A DNA stretch of 64,000 nucleotides from Novosphingobium mangrovisedimenti (GTDB lineage Bacteria; Pseudomonadota; Alphaproteobacteria; Sphingomonadales; Sphingomonadaceae), in the NCBI RefSeq assembly GCF_025153475.1, contig NZ_JANZXA010000005.1, positions 186,001 through 250,000 of the forward strand, written 5' to 3'. Each line of letters opens with the position of its first letter. Within the stretch, counting starts at the first letter, position 1. The notes under the pieces are model-generated. The model did not search any database and was not told the DNA's origin. It was given only the letters and a program-made list of their open reading frames with translations. Made by a program: the position numbers and the translations under genes. Positions 26,148 to 37,432 of this stretch are shown piece after piece.

Positions 26148-26474
26148 ATGCCCAAGGTTACCTACGTCGACCACACCGGACAGGAGACGCAGATCGACGT
26201 GCCGGTCGGCGAAAACGTCATGCACGGGGCGGTCTACAACGGCATCGAAGGGATCGCCGGCGAATGCGGCGGCGCGCTGTCGTGCGCGACCTGCCACTGC
26301 TATGTCGACGATGACTGGACCGCGAAGGTCGGCGGCCCCTCGTCCGAGGCCGAAGAAGAACTGCTCGAAAACGCCTCGGCGGAAGTGAAGCCCAGCAGCC
26401 GGCTGTCCTGCCAGATCGAGATGACCGATGACCTCGACGGCCTCGTCATCCACCTGCCCGAATCCCAGTACTGA
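26148..26474 (+). CDS. 2Fe-2S ferredoxin, adrenodoxin/putidaredoxin type
   Basis: 108 residues from ATG 26148. The four cluster ligands follow the vertebrate-type spacing: C40, C46, C49 (GECGGALSCATC) and C88 (RLSCQIEM); C51 is extra. The acidic helix (SEAEEELLENA) is the usual docking surface for a P450 and its reductase. It is followed after 31 bases by a P450 gene, so it is the natural electron donor of that enzyme and possibly also of the P450 at 8916. No ferredoxin reductase gene is in the window. Confidence 0.93.
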   Translation: MPKVTYVDHTGQETQIDVPVGENVMHGAVYNGIEGIAGECGGALSCATCHCYVDDDWTAKVGGPSSEAEEELLENASAEVKPSSRLSCQIEMTDDLDGLVIHLPESQY

Positions 26475-26505
26475 CCCGCCGGTCGAGAGCATAGGGAGAG
26501 ATACC

Positions 26506-27756
26506 GTGCCGATAGACGCAGCAAACCCCGTTCCGCCCACGTTCGAACGCCACGTGGGCATGGACCAGATTCCGGCGCACGTGCCGCAGGATCTGGTCCG
26601 CCAGTCCGGCCTGACCTTCGGCCCGGAATTCCTGGCCAACCCGCACAACTTCATGGCGGCGCTGCATGAAAAGCAGCCGCCGGTCTATTACGACGTCAGC
26701 CCGATGGGCAACATGTGGCACCTCATCAAGCATGAGGATGCGCTGTTCGGCCTGCGCCACCCCGAGATCTTCTCGAACGAAGGCGCCACGCCCTTCCCGC
26801 GCGATCCGAACGACTACTTCTACTTCATCCCGATCGAAATCGATCCGCCGCACCACCGCAAGTATCGCAACATCGTCGATCCGGTGTTCTCGCCCAAGGG
26901 CGTGCTCAAGCTGGAAGGCCTGATCCGCCAGCGCGCGAACGACCTGATCGACCAGTTCATCGACAAGGGCGAGTGCGAGTTCACCGAGGAATTCGGCCGT
27001 CCGCTGCCGGTCTCGGTGTTCCTCGACATCATGGGCCTGCCGCAGGACATGCGCGATACCTTCGTGTCGTGGGCGATGGAGCTGCTCCACTCGAACGACC
27101 GCGAACGCATGGGCGCGGCGATGATGAGCATTACCGAATACCTCAAGGACGCGATTGCCGAGAAGAAGGCGAACCCGGACGACGGCGTCGTCAGCCTGAT
27201 CGCCCATGCCGCGCCCGATGGCGTGCCGCTTTCCGACAAGGAGATCTTCGGCTTCGTCTGCTTCCTGTTCATCGGCGGCCTCGACACCGTGTTCGCCACG
27301 CTGAACAACATCTGGCTCTACCTCGCCCGGAACCCTGCCAAGGTGCAGGAAATCGCCGAGCGCATGGACAACGACATCGACCGGATCGTCGAGGAGCTGC
27401 TGCGCCGCTGGTCGGTGACCTTCTCGGGCCGCGTGCTCGATCAGGACTACGAGATGCGCGGCGTGCAGATGAAGAAGGGCGACCGCGTCACCTTCGTGCT
27501 TCCCGCGTGCAACTTCGACCCCGAAGTCTTCCCCAACCCGCTGGAAGTCGACTTCGACCGTCCGCGCAAGACGATCCTCGCCTTCACCGTCGGCGTGCAC
27601 AGCTGCATGGGCGGACACCTCGCCCGTCTCGAAGTGAAGATCGCACTGCAGGAATGGCTCAAGCGCATTCCCTCCTTCAAGCTGAAGGAAGGCACGCACA
27701 TCGAGTACCGTCCCGGTGGCGTGATCGGCCCGGAAGAAGTGCCGCTGGTCTGGTAA
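26506..27756 (+). CDS. Cytochrome P450, CYP101-like
   Basis: 416 residues from GTG 26506, preceded by AGGGAGAG. The I-helix reads GGLDTVFATLNN, the GGLDT pattern of P450cam-like enzymes. ExxR is present as EELLRR, and the heme loop is FTVGVHSCMGGHLAR with the proximal cysteine. CYP101/CYP111-type enzymes hydroxylate terpenoids and related hydrophobic small molecules such as camphor, ionone or linalool. With the ferredoxin just upstream it forms a class I P450 system lacking only the reductase. The gene ends in a strong terminator. Confidence 0.93.
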   Translation: MPIDAANPVPPTFERHVGMDQIPAHVPQDLVRQSGLTFGPEFLANPHNFMAALHEKQPPVYYDVSPMGNMWHLIKHEDALFGLRHPEIFSNEGATPFPRDPNDYFYFIPIEIDPPHHRKYRNIVDPVFSPKGVLKLEGLIRQRANDLIDQFIDKGECEFTEEFGRPLPVSVFLDIMGLPQDMRDTFVSWAMELLHSNDRERMGAAMMSITEYLKDAIAEKKANPDDGVVSLIAHAAPDGVPLSDKEIFGFVCFLFIGGLDTVFATLNNIWLYLARNPAKVQEIAERMDNDIDRIVEELLRRWSVTFSGRVLDQDYEMRGVQMKKGDRVTFVLPACNFDPEVFPNPLEVDFDRPRKTILAFTVGVHSCMGGHLARLEVKIALQEWLKRIPSFKLKEGTHIEYRPGGVIGPEEVPLVW

Positions 27757-27788
27757 GACCTGCCACCGATCGCAGATCGCAACGGAAA

Positions 27789-27818
27789 GGGAGCCGGGGT
27801 GACCCGGCTCCCTTTTTT
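27789..27818 (+). terminator. Rho-independent terminator of the ferredoxin-P450 operon
   Basis: GGGAGCCGGG (27789-27798), GTGA loop, CCCGGCTCCC (27803-27812), then six T. A perfect 10-bp stem about 30 bases after the P450 stop. Confidence 0.92.
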
Positions 27819-27862
27819 GCATGGCCTTGCCCGCGTGCGGCGGAAAGTCCCGCCGCCGGGGA

Positions 27863-30265
<2,403 letters not shown>

Positions 30266-31807
30266 GTGAACCAGCCCCCTCTTCCCATCGCGACGCGCCG
30301 GCTGATGACGTTCTTCGTCATGGCCGCCGCGATCATGAACCAGGTCGACACGACGATCGCCAACGTCGCGTTGCCGCATATCCAGGGCAGCACTTCGGCC
30401 TCCCGCGAACAGATCACCTGGGTGCTCACCTCCTACATCGTGGCGCTGGCGATCTTCACGCCGCTGACCGGATGGCTGGCGGGACGTTTCGGCCGCAAGC
30501 GCGTGGTGCTGATCTCGATCTTCTTCTTCACCCTGACCTCGGGCCTGTGCGGCGCGGCCACGAACCTCAACGAGCTTATCGTCTTCAGGGTGTTCCAGGG
30601 CATTGCCGGCGCGGCGCTGGTGCCGATGAGCCAGGCAACGCTGCTCGACGCCTATCCGCCCGAGGAACACGGCAACGCCATGGCCGTGTTCGGCCTTGCC
30701 GCGGTTACCGGACCACTGGTCGGGCCGCTGGCGGGCGGGTGGCTGACCGAGCACATGTCGTGGCGCTGGTGCTTCTTCATCAACCTGCCGATCGGGATCA
30801 TGGCCTGGGTGGGGCTGACCGCGACGATGCCCGATTACCCCGGCAAGAAGGCCGCGAGGCTGGATTTCCTGGGCTTCGCCCTGCTCGCGCTGGCAATCGG
30901 CGCGTTGCAGTTGCTGTTCGACAGGGGACAGGTGCAGGACTGGTTCTCCTCCACCGAGATCTGGGTCGAAACCCTGCTCGCGGGCTGCGCGTTCTACCTT
31001 TTCGTAGTCCACTCGCTCACCACCCGGCACCCCTTCGTCAGCCCCGCGGTGTTCACCGACCGCAACTTCGTCATCTGCTCGATCGTCGGCTTCTTCCTTG
31101 GCGTGCTGATCTACAGCCCGATGTCGCTGCTGCCCGAGATGCTGTCCAACCTGTTCGGCTATCCGATCATGGACGTCGGCCTTGTCATGGCGCCCCGCGG
31201 GCTGGGCGTGCTGATCATGATGCTGGCCATGGGGCGGCTCATCAACCGCGTCGATCCGCGCCTGCTGATCGGCTTCGGCATGATCCTGTCCGCCTATGCG
31301 ATGTGGCACCTCTCCCACATGACGCTGCAGTCGAGCGGGTGGATCGTGATCACCACCGGCATCATCCAGGGCATGGGCTCCAGTGCGATCTTCGTGCCGC
31401 TCTCGATGATGACCTTCACCACGCTGCCGGCGCACCTGCGCAACGAGGGTGCCGCGATCAACACGCTGCTGCGCAGCTATGGCGGCGCGGCGGGCATCGC
31501 GCTGGTGCAGGTCCTGATCTATCGCAACGAGGCCGCCGTGCAGTCGCGCCTGACCGAAGGGGTGCGGCCCGACAATCCGGTGGTCCAGGCCGCCCTGCCC
31601 AACGCCGACTTCACCTCACCGGCATCGGTGGCGGGAATGGAGCACGAACTGGTACGTCAGGCGACGATGGTTTCCTACATCAATGCCTACTGGGTGCTGT
31701 CGATCATCGGCATCCTGGCCTGCGCGATGGTGTTCCTGCTGCGTCGTCCCCGGCGCATCGACGCCTCGGCCGATACCCTGGCGGCCGAGGCGATGGCGGC
31801 CGAATGA
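30266..31807 (+). CDS. MFS multidrug exporter, DHA2 (EmrB/QacA) family
   Basis: 513 residues from GTG 30266, which gives the normal short cytoplasmic N-terminus before the first membrane helix; no strong ribosome site is seen. Signature motifs: DTTIANVALPHI in helix 1, GRFGRKRVV in loop 2-3, and GPLVGPLAGGWL in helix 5 (antiporter motif C). Fourteen membrane helices are expected. It exports hydrophobic compounds by proton antiport. Its stop overlaps the start of a MATE exporter gene by 4 bases (ATGA). No membrane-fusion partner lies adjacent, unlike the EmrB at 41485. Confidence 0.88.
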   Translation: MNQPPLPIATRRLMTFFVMAAAIMNQVDTTIANVALPHIQGSTSASREQITWVLTSYIVALAIFTPLTGWLAGRFGRKRVVLISIFFFTLTSGLCGAATNLNELIVFRVFQGIAGAALVPMSQATLLDAYPPEEHGNAMAVFGLAAVTGPLVGPLAGGWLTEHMSWRWCFFINLPIGIMAWVGLTATMPDYPGKKAARLDFLGFALLALAIGALQLLFDRGQVQDWFSSTEIWVETLLAGCAFYLFVVHSLTTRHPFVSPAVFTDRNFVICSIVGFFLGVLIYSPMSLLPEMLSNLFGYPIMDVGLVMAPRGLGVLIMMLAMGRLINRVDPRLLIGFGMILSAYAMWHLSHMTLQSSGWIVITTGIIQGMGSSAIFVPLSMMTFTTLPAHLRNEGAAINTLLRSYGGAAGIALVQVLIYRNEAAVQSRLTEGVRPDNPVVQAALPNADFTSPASVAGMEHELVRQATMVSYINAYWVLSIIGILACAMVFLLRRPRRIDASADTLAAEAMAAE

Positions 31808-33138
31808 GCGAAACGCCCGCGCGCACCGATACGGCGCGCCTCCTCTGGACGATCGCCCTTCCCGCCATGCTGACGAACGTGGCGACCGCGCTGTTCGGGC
31901 TTGCCGACATGTGGGCGATCGGGCGGCTCGGCGACGCGCCCGCGCAAGGAGCCGTCGAACTGGGCGCCAAGTACATGATGGGGCTGCTCAACGTCTTCAA
32001 CTTCCTGCGCACCAGCACCGTGGCGCTGACGGCGCAAGGCGCGGGCAGCGGAGACCGGGCCGCGCAGGGCCAGACGCTTGCCCGCGCCATGGCAGTGGCA
32101 CTGGGGATCGGGGGCCTGCTGCTGATGGCGATGCACTGGGCCATCCCGATCGGGCTCGACCTGCTCGAAGCCCGGGACCAGGTCCGCGCCGATGCACAGC
32201 TCTACATCGGGATACGCTATTGGGCCGGCCCCGTGTGGCTGGGCAATTGCGTGCTCGTCGGCTGGCTGATCGGCCGGCGGCTGGTCCGCCACGTGCTGGT
32301 GGTGGAGATCACCGCCAACGCCGTGCACATCACGCTCGACCTGCTGCTGGTGCTGGTCGCGCACTGGGGCGTGGCGGGCGTGGCCTTCGCCACGCTGGGT
32401 TCCGAGATCCTCAAGTTCGCGCTTCTGGCCGCCATCGTCCTGCGCCAGCCCGCCGCGCGCGAGGCTTTCGCTGCCGCAAGGAGCCGCGCGACCTGGCACC
32501 GCGCCGCCCTCGCCCGCCTCTTCGCGCTCAACCGCGACCTGTTCGCGCGCACGGTGCTGCTGACCGCCGCGATCCTGATCTTCGCGCGCAGCGGCGCGCA
32601 GCATGGCCCCGTCACGCTGGCGGCCAACGGCATCCTGTTCCAGCTCTTCATGCTTTCGACGCTGATCCTCGACGGGTTTGAGAGCGCCTCGCAGGTGTTG
32701 TGCGGCGAGGCCAGGGGCGCCGACGACCGCGCGCGCTTCACCCGGGCCATACGCGCCGCGCTGCTCTGGGGCGGGGTGACGGGACTGGTCCTGACGGGCA
32801 TCTACGCCCTCGCAGGAGCACCACTGGCCGCGGGATTCAGCACCGACGGCACGGTCGTTGCCGCGACGGGAACCTATGTCGTGTGGGTCATCGCGCTACC
32901 GCTGGTGGGCGTGGCCTCCTTCGTGCTCGACGGCGTCTTCGTCGGCGCCGGATGGACGCGCGCGATGCTGGGCACGATGGCCGCCGCCATGGCGCTCTAC
33001 CTGCTGCTGCTATGGCTGCTCCATCCACTGGGCAACCATGGGCTATGGACTGCCTTCACGGTGTTCTTCGTCGTGCGGGCGCTGGGCCAGTTCCTGGTCC
33101 TGCCGCGCCTGACACGCCGCAGTTTCAGCCCTTCCTGA
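31804..33138 (+). CDS. MATE family efflux transporter (DinF-like)
   Basis: 444 residues; start overlaps the MFS stop. It begins with the MATE pattern LWTIALPAMLTNVATALFGLAD and has twelve hydrophobic segments in two halves. MATE proteins expel cationic drugs or metabolites using sodium or proton gradients in the inner membrane. The two unrelated exporters in one coupled operon suggest a shared inducer. The 3' end overlaps the converging DUF938 gene by 14 bases. Confidence 0.9.
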   Translation: MSETPARTDTARLLWTIALPAMLTNVATALFGLADMWAIGRLGDAPAQGAVELGAKYMMGLLNVFNFLRTSTVALTAQGAGSGDRAAQGQTLARAMAVALGIGGLLLMAMHWAIPIGLDLLEARDQVRADAQLYIGIRYWAGPVWLGNCVLVGWLIGRRLVRHVLVVEITANAVHITLDLLLVLVAHWGVAGVAFATLGSEILKFALLAAIVLRQPAAREAFAAARSRATWHRAALARLFALNRDLFARTVLLTAAILIFARSGAQHGPVTLAANGILFQLFMLSTLILDGFESASQVLCGEARGADDRARFTRAIRAALLWGGVTGLVLTGIYALAGAPLAAGFSTDGTVVAATGTYVVWVIALPLVGVASFVLDGVFVGAGWTRAMLGTMAAAMALYLLLLWLLHPLGNHGLWTAFTVFFVVRALGQFLVLPRLTRRSFSPS

Positions 33139-33730
33139 ACACCACGCAGAGATTGTTCGCGGGCATTTCCACGACGCGTTCCAGCGCCAGCCCCCGGGCC
33201 TGCGCGCAGGCGCTCACGTCCTCGAGGTTGCGCAGCCCCCAGCGCGGGTCGCGGCGCCTGAGGTCTTCGTCGAAAGCCTGATTGCTCGCCTCGATCGGAT
33301 GACCGGCGCGGCGATAGGGGCCGTAAAGCACCAGCGGATGCCCCGACGGCAGCAACCGCCCTGCCCCGGCCATCAGACCCTCGGTCGATTCCCAGGGGCT
33401 GATGTGGATCATGTTGATGCACACGATCGCGTCGGCCTGCCCGACCGGCCATTGCGGCGCGGCGGCATCGAGTTCGAGCGGCGCCAGCAGGTTGGGCAGA
33501 TCCTCGCCCTCGCGCCACGCGGTAACGGACGCGCGCGCGCCCGCATCGGGATCGCTGGGCTGCCAGGAAAGCGCGGGCAGTGCCCGGGAGAAATGGACGG
33601 CGTGCTCGCCGGTGCCGCTCGCCACTTCCAGCACCAGGCCGGATGGCGGCAGCACGTCGCGCAGCACGGCCAGGATGGGATCGCGGTTGCGGGCGGCGGC
33701 AGGCGCGTGGCGGCGGGCGTCTTCGATCAT
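33125..33730 (-). CDS. DUF938 family SAM-dependent methyltransferase-like protein
   Basis: 201 residues from ATG 33730, after CAAGGGG. Conserved start RRHAPAAARNRDPIL, then SAM-binding motif I LEVASGTGEHAVHF and the segment CINMIHISPWE, all characteristic of DUF938. It is a Rossmann methyltransferase by fold; the substrate is unknown. It converges on the MATE gene (14-base overlap). No operon partner. Confidence 0.88.
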   Translation of the reverse strand: MIEDARRHAPAAARNRDPILAVLRDVLPPSGLVLEVASGTGEHAVHFSRALPALSWQPSDPDAGARASVTAWREGEDLPNLLAPLELDAAAPQWPVGQADAIVCINMIHISPWESTEGLMAGAGRLLPSGHPLVLYGPYRRAGHPIEASNQAFDEDLRRRDPRWGLRNLEDVSACAQARGLALERVVEMPANNLCVVFRKG

Positions 33731-33799
33731 GCCCCTTGCTTGGGGCTGCCGGCCCGGCAATTCAAGGACGATACCGCATGAACAGCGGCCGGATCGGCC

Positions 33800-34129
33800 T
33801 TACTCCCACAAGTCGAGCGAGTCCGCGTCGTCGGCCGCGCCGCCCTGCCCCTCGACCGGAGAATCGGCGGCATCCTCCATGAAACCGCAGAACCGCGCGC
33901 GCAGCGCTTCGAGGCTGATGCGCCGCATCTCCGCCTCGCTGAAACCGGCGGCGATGATCGCTGCAAGCGCACGCTGCTTCTGGGCGATCAGGTCGATCGC
34001 CTGCAGTTCGCGCATGTGCCTCGCGGCGAAATCCTCGTCCCGGCAAAGCACCTCTCCCAGCGCCTCGATCTCGGTCCCGAGTTCACCCAGCACTTCGGCC
34101 ATGGCCGTGAATTTGGGTTCATGGAGCAT
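33800..34129 (-). CDS. Hypothetical protein at the end of the chemotaxis operon
   Basis: 109 residues from ATG 34129, four bases after the cheW stop, so it is the last gene of the che operon. Predicted helical, with an acidic tail. It begins MLHEPKFTAMAEVLGELG, and a central part (EAEMRRISLEALRARFCGFMED) looks amphipathic. No recognised domain. It may be a small accessory chemotaxis factor or phosphatase-like protein, which is only a guess from position. Confidence 0.72.
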   Translation of the reverse strand: MLHEPKFTAMAEVLGELGTEIEALGEVLCRDEDFAARHMRELQAIDLIAQKQRALAAIIAAGFSEAEMRRISLEALRARFCGFMEDAADSPVEGQGGAADDADSLDLWE

Positions 34130-34133
34130 GATC

Positions 34134-34574
34134 TCAGGCCGCGATCGAATGATCCTCGGAAGCACTGAGCGCCTGCAGGTCGAGCACCATGACCATGCGT
34201 TCCTCGATCGCGGCAAGCCCTTCGAGGAAAGGCGTGACGTCTTCCTGTCCGGTGGTCGGCGGCGGCTGCAGCGCATCGGTGTTGAGCGCGACGATGTCGC
34301 TGACCGAATCGACGATCAGGCCCTGCGACTGGCCGTTCACCTGACACACGATGATGGCATGGCGCGGGGTCGCCTCGGTCGGCTTCCAGCCCAGCCGCGC
34401 GGCCAGGTCGATCACCGGCAGCACGGTGCCGCGCAGGTTGACCACGCCGGCGACGTAGTGCGGCACGCGCGGCATCGGCGTAACCGGCGTCCAGGCGCGA
34501 ATTTCACGGATCGCCATGATGTCCAGCGCGAAGATCTGTCCGGCGATTTCGAAGGTAATGAGTTCGCGGTGCAT
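34134..34574 (-). CDS. cheW: Chemotaxis coupling protein CheW
   Basis: 146 residues from ATG 34574, placed by GGAGTCAGGAC upstream. CheW/SH3-like double barrel: FALDIMAIREIRAWTPVTPMP, NLRGTVLPVIDLA and IVDSVSDIV are the usual conserved segments. It bridges chemoreceptors and CheA in the polar signalling array. No receptor gene is in the window, so the receptors are encoded elsewhere. Confidence 0.94.
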   Translation of the reverse strand: MHRELITFEIAGQIFALDIMAIREIRAWTPVTPMPRVPHYVAGVVNLRGTVLPVIDLAARLGWKPTEATPRHAIIVCQVNGQSQGLIVDSVSDIVALNTDALQPPPTTGQEDVTPFLEGLAAIEERMVMVLDLQALSASEDHSIAA

Positions 34575-34597
34575 GTCCTGACTCCTGTGCGGCAATA

Positions 34598-34969
34598 TCA
34601 GTGCGCAACGCGGCGCACGGCCGCGACGAGCTTGTCGGTATCGAAGGGCTTGACGATCCATCCGGTCGCACCGGCGGCGCGGGCGCGGGCCTTCTTCTCG
34701 TCCGAACTCTCGGTGGTCAGCACCAGGATCGGCCGGTCGCGGTGACGCGTGCCGCCACGCACCTGCTCGATCAGGCCGAAGCCATCGAGCCGGGGCATGT
34801 TGATGTCGGTGATGACGACGTCGACTTCATTGACGGCAAGCCATTCCAGCGCGGAAACGCCGTCGTCGGCCTGGGACACGTCGAAGCCGTTGGTGGACAG
34901 GGCATGGTTGAGCAGCGCGCGCATGGACGCGCTGTCGTCTACGGTAAGAATGCGGGTTGCCTTGGACAT
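34598..34969 (-). CDS. cheY: CheY-like single-domain response regulator
   Basis: 123 residues, a complete receiver domain: acidic pair VDDS near residues 10-13, phosphoacceptor aspartate in VVITDINMP, threonine in LTTES and lysine in VKPFD. In the che operon this is the expected output regulator that binds the flagellar switch, or a phosphate sink. Spacing to neighbours is short on both sides (about 15-25 bases). Confidence 0.92.
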   Translation of the reverse strand: MSKATRILTVDDSASMRALLNHALSTNGFDVSQADDGVSALEWLAVNEVDVVITDINMPRLDGFGLIEQVRGGTRHRDRPILVLTTESSDEKKARARAAGATGWIVKPFDTDKLVAAVRRVAH

Positions 34970-34984
34970 CGGATGCCTCGTTGG

Positions 34985-35536
34985 TCAGAACAGTTCGACT
35001 TCGCCGCGGGGGGCCGGGCGGAACACGGGTTGGGGGGTAACCTCGGGTGCGTCCGAGGAGGCGACCGCGCGGCACCGGACCTGACCGGAAGCCGGACGGA
35101 AATCGACGCGACGCGCGCTGACGCCGCCAAGGTCCTCGCGGACCAGTTCGATACGTTCGCGCAGCAGGAAGCCGCGTGCGAATTCGGCGTTGGCCGTGCC
35201 GATCTGCTGCATGCCGCTGCGGATATTGGCGCCGCCGTACAGGTGCGCGCGCAGGCGGTCCTTGCGGGCGCCGTAGGCGAGCATCTCGTTGATCAGCATT
35301 TCCATAAGGTAGACGCCGTAGTGCACGTCCACCTCGCCGCGATTGTGGCTGGCGGGCGGTTCGGGCAGCAGGAAATGGTTCATCCCGCCCAGTTCCACCA
35401 CCGGATCGTAGAGGCATGTCGCGACGCAGGAGCCGAGCACGGTGCTCAGTTCCACCTTGGGCCCTGCACTGACCTTGAACTGGCCCTGCAGCACCGTCAG
35501 GCGCGTCACGTTGGGAGGGGACAGGTCTACCGCCAT
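34985..35536 (-). CDS. cheD: Chemoreceptor glutamine deamidase CheD
   Basis: 183 residues from ATG 35536, four bases after the cheB stop; the open frame runs further upstream inside cheB but out of its frame. Catalytic residues are in place: threonine and cysteine in STVLGSCVATCLYD and histidine in GGMNHFLLPE. CheD deamidates receptor glutamines and can interact with CheC. The C-terminal tail (residues about 150-183) is longer and more basic than in short CheD proteins. Confidence 0.93.
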   Translation of the reverse strand: MAVDLSPPNVTRLTVLQGQFKVSAGPKVELSTVLGSCVATCLYDPVVELGGMNHFLLPEPPASHNRGEVDVHYGVYLMEMLINEMLAYGARKDRLRAHLYGGANIRSGMQQIGTANAEFARGFLLRERIELVREDLGGVSARRVDFRPASGQVRCRAVASSDAPEVTPQPVFRPAPRGEVELF

Positions 35537-35540
35537 GGCC

Positions 35541-36566
35541 TCAGGCGGCCTTGCTGAGCGCATGGCGCGCGATGCTGTTGATCGGGGCGACGACGCGCGC
35601 CGCGCCGAGCGAGATAGCCGCGCGGGGCATGCCGAAGACGGTGCAGGTCGCCTCGTCCTGGGCAATCGTATGCGCCCCTGCCTCGCTCATCGCGAGCAGG
35701 CCCTTGGCGCCGTCCTGCCCCATGCCGGTAAGCAGGATGCCCACGGCATCGGCGCCGACATAATGGGCGGCCGAGTTGAACAGCGCGTCCACGCTGGGAA
35801 GGTGGCCGGAAATCGGCTCGCCCCGGCGCAGCTTGGCGTAGAGCGTGGTCGTGCCCTTCACCATCAGGTGATGCTCCGCCTCGGCGGCGAGGTAGACGTG
35901 ACCGGGCTTCAGCGGCATATCGTGAACCGCGATCTGCACGTTGGCCGGGCAGACCTGATCGAGCGTGCGCGCGATCGCCGGCGCGAAGCGCGGGTTGACG
36001 TGCTGGACGATCACGGTGGGCGGGCAGTCGCGCGGGAACTGGCGCAGCACCACCTGCAGCGCCTCGACGCCGCCGGTCGACGAGCCGATCGCGATCAGGC
36101 GGGTATCGCGCCGGATCGAGCGGCGGCTTTCCTCGGCCACTGCCGGGGCGCTGCGCGCCGGCCTGCTGAAGGAGACGTGCGAGGCGTCGCGGATCATCTT
36201 GGCGAGTTCGCCGCCATCCTGCAGCGCCAGCTTGCCGGTGGGATCGTACTTCGAATAGCAGTTGACCGCGCCCAGCCCGAGCGCGCGCACGCTGACATCG
36301 TTGCCTTCCTGCGTCGCGCCCGAGACGATGATGACCGGCGTCGGCCTCAGGGTCATGATCTTCTCGAGGAAATCGAGCCCGTTCATGCCAGGCATCTCGA
36401 TATCGAGCGTGACCACGTCGGGATCGAGCTTCTTGATCATCTCGCGCCCTTCGGCGGCGTTCGAGGCCGTGCCGATCACTTCGATGTCGGGCTGCTCGCG
36501 CAGGCGCGACAGGAGGATCGCGCGCATGGTCGGCGAATCGTCGATGATGAGTACGCGAATGCTCAT
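35541..36566 (-). CDS. cheB: Protein-glutamate methylesterase CheB
   Basis: 341 residues. N-terminal receiver with phosphoacceptor D55 (VVTLDIEMPGM); C-terminal methylesterase with the full triad S163 (GSSTGG), H189 (IVQHVNP) and D285 (GMGQDG), and the substrate-loop motif GHLPSVD. It demethylates receptors when phosphorylated by CheA, giving adaptation. The start overlaps the cheR stop by 4 bases. Compare the paralogue at 40244, which lacks the histidine. Confidence 0.95.
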   Translation of the reverse strand: MSIRVLIIDDSPTMRAILLSRLREQPDIEVIGTASNAAEGREMIKKLDPDVVTLDIEMPGMNGLDFLEKIMTLRPTPVIIVSGATQEGNDVSVRALGLGAVNCYSKYDPTGKLALQDGGELAKMIRDASHVSFSRPARSAPAVAEESRRSIRRDTRLIAIGSSTGGVEALQVVLRQFPRDCPPTVIVQHVNPRFAPAIARTLDQVCPANVQIAVHDMPLKPGHVYLAAEAEHHLMVKGTTTLYAKLRRGEPISGHLPSVDALFNSAAHYVGADAVGILLTGMGQDGAKGLLAMSEAGAHTIAQDEATCTVFGMPRAAISLGAARVVAPINSIARHALSKAA

Positions 36567-37432
36567 GCGGCCCTCCTGCGGTAGATCGTGGGGCCGACGA
36601 GATGGAAGTCGTTGGCGGCGGGGCCTGTCACCCTTTCGGAATGCCCGATGTAGAGAAAGCCGTTGGGCGACAGCACGTCACAAAACCGCTTCACCAGCCG
36701 CTCCTTGGTCGGATTGTCAAAATAGATCATGACGTTGCGACAGAAGATGAAGTCGAACTTGCCCCTGATCGGCCAGTCGTCCAGCAGGTTGAGCAGACGG
36801 AAGCGCACGATCGAGCGCATCGCGTCGGACATGACGGCCTGATCGTCCTTTTCCGTGGTCCATGCCCGGCGCAGGTCCTCGGGCACGGGCTTGAGGTCCT
36901 TGGCCGGATAAGTCGCGGCCTGCGCCCGGTCGATCGCGTGGGGGGCGATGTCGGTGGCCAGCACGCGCAGGTCCGCGCGCGTCATGTCGATCCCCGCCGA
37001 CCGGTCCGGCCCAAGCAGGGTCATGACGATCGACCAGGTCTCTTCGCCGCTCGAACAGCCCGCCGACCACAGCCGCACCGGCTGCCGGTTGCGCAGCTTC
37101 TCGATCACGCGCGGCCTGATCTCGTTGCGCAGGTGGTCGAAATGGTGCGCCTCGCGGTAGAAGAACGTGTGGTTGGTGGTGAGCGCCGCCACGGCCTTGT
37201 TCAGCTCGGCCCCATCGGTGCACATCAGCTCGATGTACTTGGAGAACGTCACGCTGGCGCTCGCCCGCACCAGCGGGGCAAGGCGCGAGTAGACCAGCAT
37301 GGCCTTGCCCTTCGGCAGCACGATGCCCGCAGCGCCGTAGATGATCTTCGCGATCTCCGCGAAGTCGTCGGCGCTGTAGATGTCCGGGCTTACGCCGGGG
37401 ATCCAGTCAGTCGAGGCGGAAAGCGCGTTCAC
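36563..37432 (-). CDS. cheR: Chemotaxis protein methyltransferase CheR
   Basis: 289 residues from GTG 37432, whose GTGA overlaps the cheA stop. N-terminal helical domain, then the SAM-binding core SAGCSSGEETWSIVM and the late motif FIFCRNVMIYFD. It methylates receptor glutamates and works against CheB, encoded directly downstream. No C-terminal pentapeptide-binding extension is evident. Confidence 0.95.
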   Translation of the reverse strand: MNALSASTDWIPGVSPDIYSADDFAEIAKIIYGAAGIVLPKGKAMLVYSRLAPLVRASASVTFSKYIELMCTDGAELNKAVAALTTNHTFFYREAHHFDHLRNEIRPRVIEKLRNRQPVRLWSAGCSSGEETWSIVMTLLGPDRSAGIDMTRADLRVLATDIAPHAIDRAQAATYPAKDLKPVPEDLRRAWTTEKDDQAVMSDAMRSIVRFRLLNLLDDWPIRGKFDFIFCRNVMIYFDNPTKERLVKRFCDVLSPNGFLYIGHSERVTGPAANDFHLVGPTIYRRRAA

